Positions 24,997 through 33,834 are shown, counted from the first letter of the stretch. The stretch: DNA of 52,256 bases from Streptococcus mitis (GCF_001579045.1 NZ_KQ970263.1:359458-411713); one strand, 5' to 3'. Program-made: numbers and translations. The notes: a model not told the origin generated them from the sequence alone.

Positions 24997-25662
24997 TTAC
25001 GAATTTAATTCTGCCAAGTCATCTAGATACTGGTTGTTAATGACCGCCAAGATATAGGCATCTGCTTTCAAGAGGTCATTAGGACCAAACTGGACATCCA
25101 GTGGTGAATTTTCTTGTTCACGAAATCCTAGGACATTGAGGTTATATTTGCCACGTAAATCTAGCTGGCTCAGGCTTTGACCTGCCCAAACACTCGGAAT
25201 TTTCATCTCCACGATAGACACATTTTTATCCAGCTGAAAAACATCGACATTGTTATGAAAGAGAATGGTCTGCGCTAGTGACTGCCCCATTTCATACTCA
25301 GGTGAAATCACCGAGTCAGCACCGATTTTTTCTAGCACCTTCTTGGCTGTCTGGCTTTTGACCTTGGCAATAACCCTTGGTACCCCCAAACTCTTACAAT
25401 GCATAACTGCAAGTACACTCGACTCCAGATTTTCCCCTGTTGCCACTACAACTGTATCACAGGTATCAATTCCCGCAGTTCTGAGGAGTTCCTCATCTGT
25501 GATATCTCCAACAACTCCACGCGCCAAAACAGGCTCAAATTGATTGATGTGCTCAGCGTGGTCATCAATAGCAATGATATTCATATCTTGCTTGGCGAGG
25601 GCCGTCAGGACACTACTCCCAAAAATCCCCAAACCTAAAATTCCAATCGTACGATCTGACAT
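24997..25662 (-). CDS. cabP: c-di-AMP-binding K+ uptake regulatory subunit (KtrA/TrkA type)
   Basis: Cytoplasmic gating subunit of the TrkH potassium channel. The ATG at 25662 has AAGGAAG upstream; the longer reading frame would start with TTG. The 221-residue protein has a Rossmann-type RCK_N domain (GILGLGIFGSSVLTAL, NAD/ATP-binding) and a C-terminal RCK_C domain from about 135 (VFQLDKNVSIVEMKIPSVW). In pneumococcus this gene beside trkH is CabP, which binds c-di-AMP and thereby lowers K+ uptake (established in that species; assignment by synteny and length). It begins 13 bp after the trkH stop. Confidence 0.9.
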   Translation of the reverse strand: MSDRTIGILGLGIFGSSVLTALAKQDMNIIAIDDHAEHINQFEPVLARGVVGDITDEELLRTAGIDTCDTVVVATGENLESSVLAVMHCKSLGVPRVIAKVKSQTAKKVLEKIGADSVISPEYEMGQSLAQTILFHNNVDVFQLDKNVSIVEMKIPSVWAGQSLSQLDLRGKYNLNVLGFREQENSPLDVQFGPNDLLKADAYILAVINNQYLDDLAELNS

Positions 25663-25675
25663 CGTTCTTCCTTTC

Positions 25676-27055
25676 TTATCCAATACTAATATCTGCTTTC
25701 ATATACTGAATCAAATCTTTCTTATCAGGCTGGTAATCCGCTAGACTAACCAGCAAGGTCAAGGGACCGATACGGCCAATAAACATGAGCACCATGACAA
25801 TGCTAAGAGCTAGCTTGCCCAATTCTGGCGTCAGATTTGCCGTTACCCCAACTGTCGCAAGAGCTGAAATGGTCTCAAACATGAGGTAAATAAATCGCGG
25901 TGTTCCTTCTGCTGTAATTCCCAACAACATCAAGCCCAACAAGAAGGTCATCAAAAAGATAATGAAGACACTAAAAGATTTTTGGACTGTTCGAGCCTCA
26001 ATGGTTCTCTGCGCAACATTGGCATGAGGTAAACCCAGCAATTCACTACGCGCAAAGACCAACAAGACAAAGAAAGTCGTAATCTTAAGACCCCCAGCCG
26101 TCCCTCCAGGTGCTCCACCCAGAAACATCTGTAGGATATAGATAAACAGGGTTACAGGCCGAGCTTGAGTGTAGTCAATAGAGGCAAAGCCAGCTGTTCT
26201 CATGCTGACAGTTTGGAAAAAGCTAACCAGCACTTTCTCTGGAACACTGAGATTTCCAATGGTTCCAGAATTGTGCCACTCCGTAAAGAGTGTGGATACT
26301 GTCCCAAACAGCAAGATCCCTGCAGTCAAGAAGAGGACCAGTTTGGTGTGGAAACGCAGACGGCGTTTTTTCTTCTTATCAAACTGAGTTGCCAAGTCAA
26401 ACCAGACCATAAATCCCAGACCACCTGTGATAATCAAACCAGCAATGACCAGATTGATCAAGGGATCCGTCTGAAAAGCCACTAAACTGCTACTGCCGAA
26501 ATTATCAAAACCAGCATTACAAAAGGCTGAAATGGCTAAAAAGATAGAGGTAAAAATGCCTCGTCCCCAGCCAAACTCAGGAATAAAACGGAAACTTAAC
26601 AGAAAGGCACCCAAACCCTCTACCAGAAAAGTCGTTAAAAAGATAGACCGTATAAAAGCTCTCAGCGACCGAGTCTCCCCGTAACTAAAACTCTCCTGTA
26701 TGGTTTCACGGCTGCGAAGACTAAGTTTTTGCTTCCCCTGAATATAAAAGACCCCGATAAAAGTCATGAGCCCCAGACCACCAATCTGTATCAAGAGCAT
26801 ACAAATCAACTGCCCCCAGACATTATAGGTCGTAGCCACTGGTTGCGTAAAAAGGCCAGTCACACAGACCATGGACACCGTCGTAAAAAGATGGTCAAAA
26901 TAAGTGGCCTGAGAACCACTCGCCTGGACAAAAGGCAAACTCAAAAGAAGAGAGCCTATAAAAATAACTCCAGCGAAACTCAGAAAAATCCGACGAGCTG
27001 GCGAAAGTCCACCCAAGGCTCTTTCAATTTTTTTCACAAATAATTTGAATAACAT
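25676..27055 (-). CDS. trkH: TrkH/KtrB-type potassium uptake channel
   Basis: The 459-residue membrane protein has the four membrane-pore-membrane repeats of the TrkH/KtrB family, with selectivity-filter glycines in TVSMVCVTGLF, SAFCNAGFDNFG, GGAPGGTAGG and SALATVGVTANLT. It takes up K+ together with CabP. The start is unusual: no ribosome site precedes the only in-frame ATG, while a TACAAT -10-like hexamer ends 6 bp before it. The gene follows the nucleoside phosphorylase gene by 33 bp. Confidence 0.92.
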   Translation of the reverse strand: MLFKLFVKKIERALGGLSPARRIFLSFAGVIFIGSLLLSLPFVQASGSQATYFDHLFTTVSMVCVTGLFTQPVATTYNVWGQLICMLLIQIGGLGLMTFIGVFYIQGKQKLSLRSRETIQESFSYGETRSLRAFIRSIFLTTFLVEGLGAFLLSFRFIPEFGWGRGIFTSIFLAISAFCNAGFDNFGSSSLVAFQTDPLINLVIAGLIITGGLGFMVWFDLATQFDKKKKRRLRFHTKLVLFLTAGILLFGTVSTLFTEWHNSGTIGNLSVPEKVLVSFFQTVSMRTAGFASIDYTQARPVTLFIYILQMFLGGAPGGTAGGLKITTFFVLLVFARSELLGLPHANVAQRTIEARTVQKSFSVFIIFLMTFLLGLMLLGITAEGTPRFIYLMFETISALATVGVTANLTPELGKLALSIVMVLMFIGRIGPLTLLVSLADYQPDKKDLIQYMKADISIG

Positions 27056-27088
27056 ACATCCATTGTACCATAAAAAGTAGGAGAGGAG

Positions 27089-27853
27089 CTAGATATGAAA
27101 GGCAATCTCAAGGCAGAGTTCCAAGGCCTTCTCGAAAGCTTCTGAACCCCAGTCACGACTATCGTACTGGTCCAAGTCTGCTAAGGAATCAGCTGTGAAC
27201 AACAATTCTCCCCAGAGAACCCCACGCAATTGAGCTACTGCCGCAAGCGCAGAACACTCCATCTCCACAACAACACAGCCTTCTTCCTTACGATAAGCCA
27301 CCTTTTCAGCCGTTTCTCGGTAAAAACCGTCTGTGGACCAAGTCATGACTTCTTCATAGGGAATCCCTCTGGCTTCCAACACTCGCTCAATGGCAGCAAT
27401 AGCCTCTGGCTGAATTTCCATATAACGAGAAGGTGCCACATAGTGATAACTAGCCCCTTCATCTCGCAGAGCGCGAACAGGGACTAGAAAGGCATTTTCT
27501 TCTATATCAGCCAGCACACCACAGGTTCCAGTGGAAATAATCTGCTCCACACCATATCCAATCAACCAATCCATAAACTGGGCCGCTGGAGCAGAACCAA
27601 CAGGCGCTTGAGTCAGACAAATCTTCTCACCCTTGTAGTTGATGATGTAGACTGGATAGGTCTTGGTGGCAGAAACGAATTCGCCGACACAGCCCGCCCC
27701 TACTTCCCTCGCATAGCGGTCAATCTCCTCACCTAAAAATGCATAGACACACTTCTTGGGCAAGTGCAAGTCCAGCCCCTCGTGATTAGGCATGATAACC
27801 GCCTGAGGATTATCATCGAACTCTAAAATAGGAATCGCATACTTCTGAATCAT
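27089..27853 (-). CDS. Nucleoside phosphorylase (PNP/UDP family)
   Basis: The 254-residue enzyme has the PNP_UDP fold: TQAPVGSAPAAQFMDWLIGYGVEQIISTGTCG-like strand-loop region (phosphate site near residues 85-115), SYHYVAPS, and VVEMECSALAAVAQ, where the MEME-like motif recognises the ribose and the aspartate in TADSLADLDQYD corresponds to the base-binding aspartate. Either purine or uridine nucleosides are possible substrates. It lies just upstream of trkH and could share its transcript. Confidence 0.85.
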   Translation of the reverse strand: MIQKYAIPILEFDDNPQAVIMPNHEGLDLHLPKKCVYAFLGEEIDRYAREVGAGCVGEFVSATKTYPVYIINYKGEKICLTQAPVGSAPAAQFMDWLIGYGVEQIISTGTCGVLADIEENAFLVPVRALRDEGASYHYVAPSRYMEIQPEAIAAIERVLEARGIPYEEVMTWSTDGFYRETAEKVAYRKEEGCVVVEMECSALAAVAQLRGVLWGELLFTADSLADLDQYDSRDWGSEAFEKALELCLEIAFHI

Positions 27854-27961
27854 AGCCCACCTCCTCTAATTTTGTACTATTGTATCAAATGCTGACCGAG
27901 TGTCAAGGAGAAGAATGATAAACCAAGGAGAAAAAAGTATCCCGATTACGAGATGCTTTTA

Positions 27962-28202
27962 ATACTCAATGAAAATCAAAGAGCAAACTAGGAAACTAGC
28001 CGCAGGATGCTCAAAACACTGTTTTGAGGTTGTAGATAAGACTGACGAAGTCAGCTTAAAACATTGTTTTGAGGTTGCAGATAGAACTGACGAAGTCAGC
28101 TCAAAACACCGTTTTGAGGTTGTGGATAGAACTGACGAAGTCAGTAACCATATATACGGCAAGACGACGTTGACGTGGTTTGAAGAGATTTTCGCAGAGT
28201 AT
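27962..28202 (-). repeat. BOX element (A1-B2-C1)
   Basis: Left end ATACTCAATGAAAATCAAAG (boxC), two boxB units, right end TTTTCGCAGAGTATA (boxA with a C for A change). It occupies the gap between the nucleoside phosphorylase and the choline-binding protein genes (27854-28443). The remainder of that gap holds only the terminator at 28348-28380. Confidence 0.95.
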
Positions 28203-28347
28203 AAAACTGCCTCTGCTAAATAAATGTGACTCTTGTATTCATATGTCATAAATATTTCCCTCTGCAGTTGTAACTTTAATTATTACATCTATTATATAAT
28301 TTCCATCAAGAAAGTCAAGCCAGACAACTTGAAGCCTCTATTCTAAC

Positions 28348-28380
28348 AAAAAGAGGTCAATGTTCGCCATCAACCTCTTT
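28348..28380 (-). terminator. Terminator of the choline-binding protein gene
   Basis: On the minus strand AAAGAGGT pairs with ACCTCTTT around an inner ATG/CAT step and GCGAA-type loop, followed by five T residues, about 65 bp after the stop. Confidence 0.85.
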
Positions 28381-28443
28381 CTTATCATTCATTCTTTTTG
28401 TTAAGTAAGATGAATACTGTACCTATGACTTGCTATTTTCAGC

Positions 28444-29631
28444 CTAGTTTACCCATTCACCATTGCCATTTACATTATAACCATCTGGTGTTGTTGTGTT
28501 CACAGCCAAAGCTCCTGAACCATATGCATAGTACCAGTATTGACCAACTTTAAACCAACCTGTCTTCATGATACCTGATTGATCAAGATAATACCAAGTA
28601 CCATTTTCCTGGTACCAGCCTGTCTTCATAGCTCCTGAACCATCAAAGTAGAACCATCTACTACCATCTGTTCCCCAGCCTGTAAACATCGCGCCAGAAC
28701 TATCAAGGAAATACCATGCTCCATCAACTTCTACAAATCCAGTCTGCATGACACCTAAATCATTCAAGTAGTACCATTTACCACCTGTTTTTACCCAGCC
28801 TGTCTTCACATCACCAGACTCATAAAAATACCATTTGCCATTGGATTCCACCCAGCCAGACTGATCAGACGTAGACGCTCTAAAATCTTTCAGTGGTTTT
28901 TCTACAACCGTAGCTTTAGTTTTAACTGTTGAAAGGTTTGAGGCAGTCACTTCTGTATACTGAACAGCAGAACCATATCCACCAGCCAATTCCTCTGAAG
29001 AAGCATCATCACCTAGAGTTTGAGCAATTGTAATAGCTTTGTATTGATTATTAGGATTTTTAAAAGCTGCCATCCCCATGTGTGTAAATTTAGGGTTAAT
29101 TAGCGACTCATAGTGACCAGATTTCCCATTGTCTGAACCACTATTTTTTTTCTTCACATAATCTGCCTTTTCAGAACGCCATTGTTCAATAGCTTTTAGA
29201 AAACCGTCATGATTCCATGCCAAATTTTCTCCCATTATACTATTAGAAGTTGGAAAGGCACTCCAAAGCTCTTTGCTAGAAAGACGAGTATGATCCATGG
29301 TTATAGATGCTTCTGTAGCTCTGGCAAAAGCTGCCTTTTCTAGGTCAGTTGACCATTTAATAGGGACATACTTATCTACCAAACCTTCATCCGCTGCTTC
29401 TTTACGAATAGCATTAATGGCATCCAAAATAGATTGTTGATGAGGAGCCACAAATTCTCCTTTGATTCCAACCAAAACATTGCCACTAGAAGGTTTTAGC
29501 ACCTCTGAAGTCAATACATTACCATCAGCAGATTGCGTTGCCACCAATCTGTCATTCGCAAAAACATCAGTTGTCAAAACTGCTCCTGCCAAGGTCAAGG
29601 CTAAGGCGCTGGCAAATACAATTTTCTTCAT
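28444..29631 (-). CDS. CAP-domain choline-binding surface protein
   Basis: The 395-residue protein has a Sec signal peptide (cleavage near VFA-ND, residue 25), a CAP/SCP domain at about 66-207 (with MDHTRLSS, MGENLAWNHDG, HYESLINPKFTHMGMA, the usual conserved His and Glu), a linker, and six choline-binding repeats of about 20 residues (259-378: GWV..GKWYFY..SGD-type). It ends GYNVNGNGEWVN. The repeats hold it on teichoic-acid phosphocholine. CAP domains have varied roles (lipid binding, proteolysis-like, adhesion); none can be chosen here. It is similar in place to pneumococcal CbpI-type genes, but I am not sure of the name. An extended -10 TGATATAAT lies at 29693-29701. Confidence 0.88.
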   Translation of the reverse strand: MKKIVFASALALTLAGAVLTTDVFANDRLVATQSADGNVLTSEVLKPSSGNVLVGIKGEFVAPHQQSILDAINAIRKEAADEGLVDKYVPIKWSTDLEKAAFARATEASITMDHTRLSSKELWSAFPTSNSIMGENLAWNHDGFLKAIEQWRSEKADYVKKKNSGSDNGKSGHYESLINPKFTHMGMAAFKNPNNQYKAITIAQTLGDDASSEELAGGYGSAVQYTEVTASNLSTVKTKATVVEKPLKDFRASTSDQSGWVESNGKWYFYESGDVKTGWVKTGGKWYYLNDLGVMQTGFVEVDGAWYFLDSSGAMFTGWGTDGSRWFYFDGSGAMKTGWYQENGTWYYLDQSGIMKTGWFKVGQYWYYAYGSGALAVNTTTPDGYNVNGNGEWVN

Positions 29632-29692
29632 TTTCTTTCTTACTCCTTATTGTAGTTTGAATATTATCTTAACAGATACCTTTCAACGTTTA

Positions 29693-29701
29693 ATTATATC
29701 A
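29693..29701 (-). promoter_or_regulatory. Promoter of the choline-binding protein gene
   Basis: Minus-strand TGATATAAT, an extended -10 box, about 60 bp before the start codon; a weak -35 (AGACAA) sits at 29716-29721. Confidence 0.6.
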
Positions 29702-29765
29702 TATTTTCCTACTATTTGTCTTTGCTTACCTATTCCTAAATCCCAAAAGTAGGCGCAATAATTCT

Positions 29766-30803
29766 TTATTTCACAACAAGCTCATAACGTGTCTTGCTTG
29801 TAAAGGTTTGACCGGCTTTGAGAATGACTTGGTCTTTGAGGTCACTGTGAATGGCATCTGGTAAAGCTTGCGCTTCAAGGGCAATCCCATTGTGCTGTAC
29901 CATTGGCTGACCTCCTATGATGACACTCTCATCCACAAAGTTTGCTGTGTAGACTACAAAGCAAGGAGCTTCTGTCTTGCAAAGCAGGAAGCGACCTGAA
30001 TTTTGGTCATAAAGGAATCCAGCATTGTCATGACCTGCAGGAAGGGCAAATGGATGGTCCAAGCCAGATACCAACTGGATTTGCTCATCTTCTTCTGCAA
30101 AGATGTCTTTCAACAAGGCACCATTGTAGATGTGTTTGACCACATCACGAGTAGCATCTGGAGTTTTAGCCGGAACACCGTCAGGAGCGATTGGATAAAT
30201 TCCCTCTGTGTTTAGTTGGAAGACATGACGGTCAATTGTCTTCGTGAAATCACCAGACAAGTTGAAATAGCTGTGGTTGGTTGGATTGACCAGCGTATCC
30301 TGATCGGTCGTTACCTTGTAGCTAATTTCATAGGCACCAGTTTCTTCCAAGTGATAGCTGACCCAGATTTTGAGATTGCCAGGAAATCCTCCTGTCCCAT
30401 CTGTACGCTCTGTATAGAGAGTCAATCCATGGTCGCTCACTTCAACCAATTCAAACAAGCTCGAATCCCAACCAGTTGAACCGCTGTGGTTACAGTTGCT
30501 AGCATTGTTGACTTCCAGATGATAGGTCTGGCTATTGAGCTCAAATGTCGCACCAGCAATACGGCCTGCCACAGGACCTACACTAGCTCCATGCTTGGGA
30601 CTATTGCCTACATAACTATCAAAGTCATCAAATCCCAAGATAACATTGGCAAAATTTCCAGCCTTGTCAGGCGTGACATAACGCAAGATGGTCGCACCAT
30701 AAGTCATAACCTCAAGTTGGTAACCACCGTCCGTCTCAAAACGATAGGCCAAGACATCCTTGCCCTCAACATTTCCAAATACACGCTCTGTGTATGCTTT
30801 CAT
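29766..30803 (-). CDS. galM: Aldose 1-epimerase (galactose mutarotase)
   Basis: Interconverts alpha and beta anomers of galactose released by BgaC. The 345-residue protein has the beta-sandwich galactose mutarotase fold with VTYGATILRY-like start (MTYGATILR), NHSGSTGW, the catalytic histidine in NPTNHSYFNLSG, SGLDHPFALP and the catalytic glutamate in GIALEAQALP. It is the last gene of the bgaC operon, separated from agaS by a BOX element and a hairpin. Confidence 0.93.
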   Translation of the reverse strand: MKAYTERVFGNVEGKDVLAYRFETDGGYQLEVMTYGATILRYVTPDKAGNFANVILGFDDFDSYVGNSPKHGASVGPVAGRIAGATFELNSQTYHLEVNNASNCNHSGSTGWDSSLFELVEVSDHGLTLYTERTDGTGGFPGNLKIWVSYHLEETGAYEISYKVTTDQDTLVNPTNHSYFNLSGDFTKTIDRHVFQLNTEGIYPIAPDGVPAKTPDATRDVVKHIYNGALLKDIFAEEDEQIQLVSGLDHPFALPAGHDNAGFLYDQNSGRFLLCKTEAPCFVVYTANFVDESVIIGGQPMVQHNGIALEAQALPDAIHSDLKDQVILKAGQTFTSKTRYELVVK

Positions 30804-30837
30804 TCTGTTCTCCTTTTACTATTTCTCTCAAGCAAAC

Positions 30838-30871
30838 AAACCATAGAAAGCGAATTGACAATCTATGGTTT
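30838..30871 (-). other. Inverted repeat between agaS and galM
   Basis: AAACCATAG (30838-30846) and CTATGGTTT (30863-30871) form a perfect 9-bp stem with a 16-base loop, 35 bp upstream of the galM start. It could be a weak terminator that reduces galM expression, or an operator. Confidence 0.5.
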
Positions 30872-30920
30872 ATCTGATGATATACAAATCCTCTTGTCAA
30901 GAATTCATAAACACTGTCTT

Positions 30921-31073
30921 ATACTCAATGAAAATCAAAGAGCAAACTAGGAAGCTAGCCGCAGGCTGCTCAAAACACCGTTTTGAGGTTATGGATAGAA
31001 CTGACGAAGTCAGTAACCATACCTACGGCAAGGCGACCCTAGTATGGTTTAAAGAGATTTTCGAAGAGTATTA
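30921..31073 (-). repeat. BOX element (A1-C1, no boxB) ending on the agaS stop codon
   Basis: boxC end ATACTCAATGAAAATCAAAG at left, boxA end TTTTCGAAGAGTATTA at right, with no boxB unit. Its terminal TTA is the TAA stop codon of agaS (31071-31073). Confidence 0.93.
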
Positions 31074-32237
31074 CTTTTGATATTCGTGGATGATAACACC
31101 TTGTACCACACGGTTTACTGTACCAGTAGGAGACGGTGTATCTGGTTTATTTTCTACCTTGAGTGAAGTCAATAGGGCAAAGAGTTGGGCATAAACGATG
31201 TAAGGGAAGACACGGTAAATATCATTCAAGACACCGCCACAACCAAGGGGCACTTCTTTGACATTTTCAAGACCAAAGGCTCGATCACTCAAAAGCACAA
31301 CACGACGAGCAATCTGGTCACCAGCAACTTCACGAACCAAGTCTAGGTCGTACTTGCGAGTGTAATCTGTTGTTGCACCAAAGACCAAAACAACTGTATC
31401 TTCGTTGATCAGAGATTTTGGACCGTGACGGAAGCCGACTGGACTTTCATACATGGTCGCCACTTGACCAGCTGTTAATTCCAAAATCTTGAGCTGAGCT
31501 TCATGAGCAAGTCCAAAGAAAGGACCAGCGCCTAGATAGATGACACGGTTAAAGTCTAGGTCAACCAACTCTTTAACATCTTCTGCATTGTCTAGAATTT
31601 TACGGGCAAGACTAGATACAACTTCAAAACGTTCAGCTTTAACAGCAAATTCTGTAGGATCAAAGACCAAGAGAGCTGTCAACATCATAGATGTAAAGCT
31701 AGAAGTCATAGCAAAGCCAGCATCATTAGAAGCATCTGGTTGCAAGAGCAAGAGATTACGATCATCACCGTGGGCTTGAAGAGCCAATTTACCATCTGCT
31801 GCACAAGTAATCGTCACTTGGTAAAGCTCATCCACCAAGGCTTTGGCCAAATCAACAGTCGCCACACTTTCAGGCGAGTTCCCACTACGGGCAAAAGATA
31901 CAAGAACAGTTGCCACATCTTTTTTCAAATAAGTTTCTGGATTGGCAACGATATCGGTTGTCGCAATAGCATTGAAATTCCATTTGCGTTCGTCATAGAC
32001 TTCCTTAAAGTAAGGTACCAAGGTATCTCCCACATAAGCAGAAGTCCCAGCACCTGTCAAGATAACCTTGATATAGTCATGTTTATCAGCAATCCCTTGT
32101 AGGAAGGCTGCAATTTCTTCACGTTTTGCTTGATAAGATTCAAAAGCTTCTTTCCATACATCAGGCTGTTGGTAAATTTCACGTGTAGTGATTTCTGCGC
32201 CCAATTCAATCAAGTCTTCTTTTGTATAATGTAGCAT
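31071..32237 (-). CDS. agaS: Tagatose-6-phosphate ketose/aldose isomerase
   Basis: The 388-residue protein has two SIS domains: VILTGAGTSAYVGDT near residue 60 and a second with PVGFRHGPKSLINEDTVVL. The SFARSGNSPESVATV segment binds the sugar phosphate. AgaS-type enzymes act on amino-sugar phosphates (galactosamine-6-P deamination/isomerisation). It belongs to the bgaC-PTS operon. The C-terminus VIIHEYQK ends exactly at a BOX boundary, so a few residues may have been replaced by insertion. Confidence 0.93.
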   Translation of the reverse strand: MLHYTKEDLIELGAEITTREIYQQPDVWKEAFESYQAKREEIAAFLQGIADKHDYIKVILTGAGTSAYVGDTLVPYFKEVYDERKWNFNAIATTDIVANPETYLKKDVATVLVSFARSGNSPESVATVDLAKALVDELYQVTITCAADGKLALQAHGDDRNLLLLQPDASNDAGFAMTSSFTSMMLTALLVFDPTEFAVKAERFEVVSSLARKILDNAEDVKELVDLDFNRVIYLGAGPFFGLAHEAQLKILELTAGQVATMYESPVGFRHGPKSLINEDTVVLVFGATTDYTRKYDLDLVREVAGDQIARRVVLLSDRAFGLENVKEVPLGCGGVLNDIYRVFPYIVYAQLFALLTSLKVENKPDTPSPTGTVNRVVQGVIIHEYQK

Positions 32238-32261
32238 TGAGTTCCTCTTTTTCTATTAAAT

Positions 32262-32290
32262 ATGGGAATGGGAGTAAGCCCCATTCCCAT
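32262..32290 (-). other. Strong hairpin in the agaS leader
   Basis: ATGGGAATGGG (32262-32272) and CCCATTCCCAT (32280-32290) form a perfect 11-bp stem with a 7-base loop, 25 bp before the agaS start on the minus strand. Without a T-run it is more likely to be a stability or processing element than a terminator. Confidence 0.6.
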
Positions 32291-32316
32291 GAATATTCTA
32301 TATAAAATGCTCTAAC

Positions 32317-32445
32317 GATTTTCACGTTGTCACATGAATTGAATCGAGTTCCAACTAAAATCTTTGGGAAAAAGACCGATTATCGTCGGAGCATCGCTCC
32401 ATCCTCCTATCGCCTATTTTCCCTGTGATTTTCACGTTGTCACAT
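32317..32445. repeat. Exact 19-bp direct repeat bounding a 129-bp segment
   Basis: GATTTTCACGTTGTCACAT occurs at 32317-32335 and 32427-32445. The segment between has no ORF. It lies beside a BOX element in the PTS-agaS gap (32238-32599). It may be a small mobile or duplicated piece; I do not recognise it. Confidence 0.6.
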
Positions 32446-32448
32446 CTT

Positions 32449-32602
32449 ATACTCAATGAAAATCAAAGAGCAAACTAGGAAACTAGCCGCAGGCTGCTCA
32501 AAACACTGTTTTGAGGTTTCAGATAGAACTGACGAAGTCAGTAACATATACCTACGGCAAGGCGACACTAGTATGGTTTAAAGAGATTTTCGAAGAGTAT
32601 TA
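32449..32602 (-). repeat. BOX element (A1-C1) ending on the PTS IIA stop codon
   Basis: boxC end ATACTCAATGAAAATCAAAG at left, boxA end TTTTCGAAGAGTATTA at right, no boxB. Its terminal TTA (32600-32602) is the TAA stop of the PTS IIA gene. Confidence 0.93.
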
Positions 32603-33004
32603 TTCATCTTCGTCATCATCGAAGCCCGCTAACAAATCATTGACTTTAACGATGCTTTCTGCAGCACGACTCTTGTAGTCCGCATCTGCACCTGTAAGGC
32701 TAGCATTGATAAATTCAATCACCATTGGAAGATTCATCCCTGCATAAAGTTCGATGTCACGACCTTCCATGATCAAACGACTTACCACATTACATGGTGT
32801 TCCACCGAGAAGATCCGCAAAGACTAAGAAATCATCCAATCCTTCAATAGCAGCTTCAAATTTTGCAGTAAATTCTTCTGGACCATCTTCTGGAAGAAGA
32901 GCCACTGCATGAATATTGTCTTGTGAGCCCATAATCATTTCTGTGCTGCCTTTAAGCTCCTCACAGAAGCGACCATGGCTGACCAAAATTAATGATTTTA
33001 CCAT
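32600..33004 (-). CDS. PTS EIIA component, mannose family
   Basis: Cytoplasmic phosphocarrier of 134 residues that passes phosphate from HPr to EIIB. The phospho-acceptor His10 is in LILVSHGRF. FADLLGGTPCNVVSRL and MNLPMVIEF are family features. It ends in an acidic tail FDDDEDE and stops exactly at a BOX element. It follows the IID gene by 5 bp. Confidence 0.93.
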   Translation of the reverse strand: MVKSLILVSHGRFCEELKGSTEMIMGSQDNIHAVALLPEDGPEEFTAKFEAAIEGLDDFLVFADLLGGTPCNVVSRLIMEGRDIELYAGMNLPMVIEFINASLTGADADYKSRAAESIVKVNDLLAGFDDDEDE

Positions 33005-33009
33005 AAAAC

Positions 33010-33834
33010 TTATTTAGGTCCCATTCCAAATGCAAAGTGACCAAGGGCAGAAAGACCTACTGCAAGAACGATAATGATACCGATAGCTTTAGTAGAGGTC
33101 ATACCTTTCTTACCAAGCAACCAGAAGATAAAGGCAGTAAAGATTGCTGGAAGCAAACGTGGGAAGATTTGGTTCAAGATGTCTTGGAAATCAATCATCT
33201 TTTCACCGATTGGCAATTTGTAAGAAATTTCAAAGTTGATCATTGTTGCTACAAGAGCACCCATCATGAAGACACCAAGTACAGATGCAGCGTCAATCAA
33301 AGCTGTCAAGGTACTTTGCATGTTGTTGATAAGGTTAACCCCTTCTTTGTAGGCAAATTCTAACTGTTTCCAACGGAAGATGTCATACACTACTGCAACT
33401 GCAATCCAAAGGAAGATACCCCAAGGTTGGCCAGCGATAGCCATAGTTGCTGCGATAGAACCCATGATAGCAGGTACAAGCGAACCAAAGATTGTATCTC
33501 CAAGAGGAGCGAATGGTCCCATCAAACCTGTCTTGATACCGTTAACGGCATCTTTTGAACCTACACCATCTTTTTCTTCCATGGCAAGGTCAAAACCAGC
33601 GATAATGGTGTGGAAGAATGGTGAAGTATTGAAGAATTGAGTATGAACTTTCATCATTTCTTTCAATTCAGGAGTTCCATCACCATACATTTTACGCAAT
33701 TGTGGCAGGATCATGTAAAGGTAACCAGAAGCTTGCATACGTTCGTAGTTCCAACCTAATTGGAAAGTAAACAAGCTACGTTTGTTGATTTGATTAAAAT
33801 CTTCTTTTGTAAGTTTGTAATTAGAATTCGTCAT
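33010..33834 (-). CDS. PTS EIID component, mannose family
   Basis: Membrane component of the mannose-family permease. The ATG at 33834 (MTNSNYKLTKEDFNQ) is preferred over the GTG at 33849 because the family usually starts there; it overlaps the IIC gene by 14 bp. The 274-residue protein shows SLFTFQLGWNYERMQASGYLY, KTGLMGPFAPLGDTIF and the C-terminal LLGKKGMTSTKAIGIIIVLA membrane part. With IIC it forms the sugar channel. Confidence 0.93.
   Translation of the reverse strand: MTNSNYKLTKEDFNQINKRSLFTFQLGWNYERMQASGYLYMILPQLRKMYGDGTPELKEMMKVHTQFFNTSPFFHTIIAGFDLAMEEKDGVGSKDAVNGIKTGLMGPFAPLGDTIFGSLVPAIMGSIAATMAIAGQPWGIFLWIAVAVVYDIFRWKQLEFAYKEGVNLINNMQSTLTALIDAASVLGVFMMGALVATMINFEISYKLPIGEKMIDFQDILNQIFPRLLPAIFTAFIFWLLGKKGMTSTKAIGIIIVLAVGLSALGHFAFGMGPK

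Noticed and set aside
27959-28249. ORFs on both strands within the BOX at 28 kb
   Set aside because: Same repeat-derived frames as in the other BOX copies; no independent evidence of coding.
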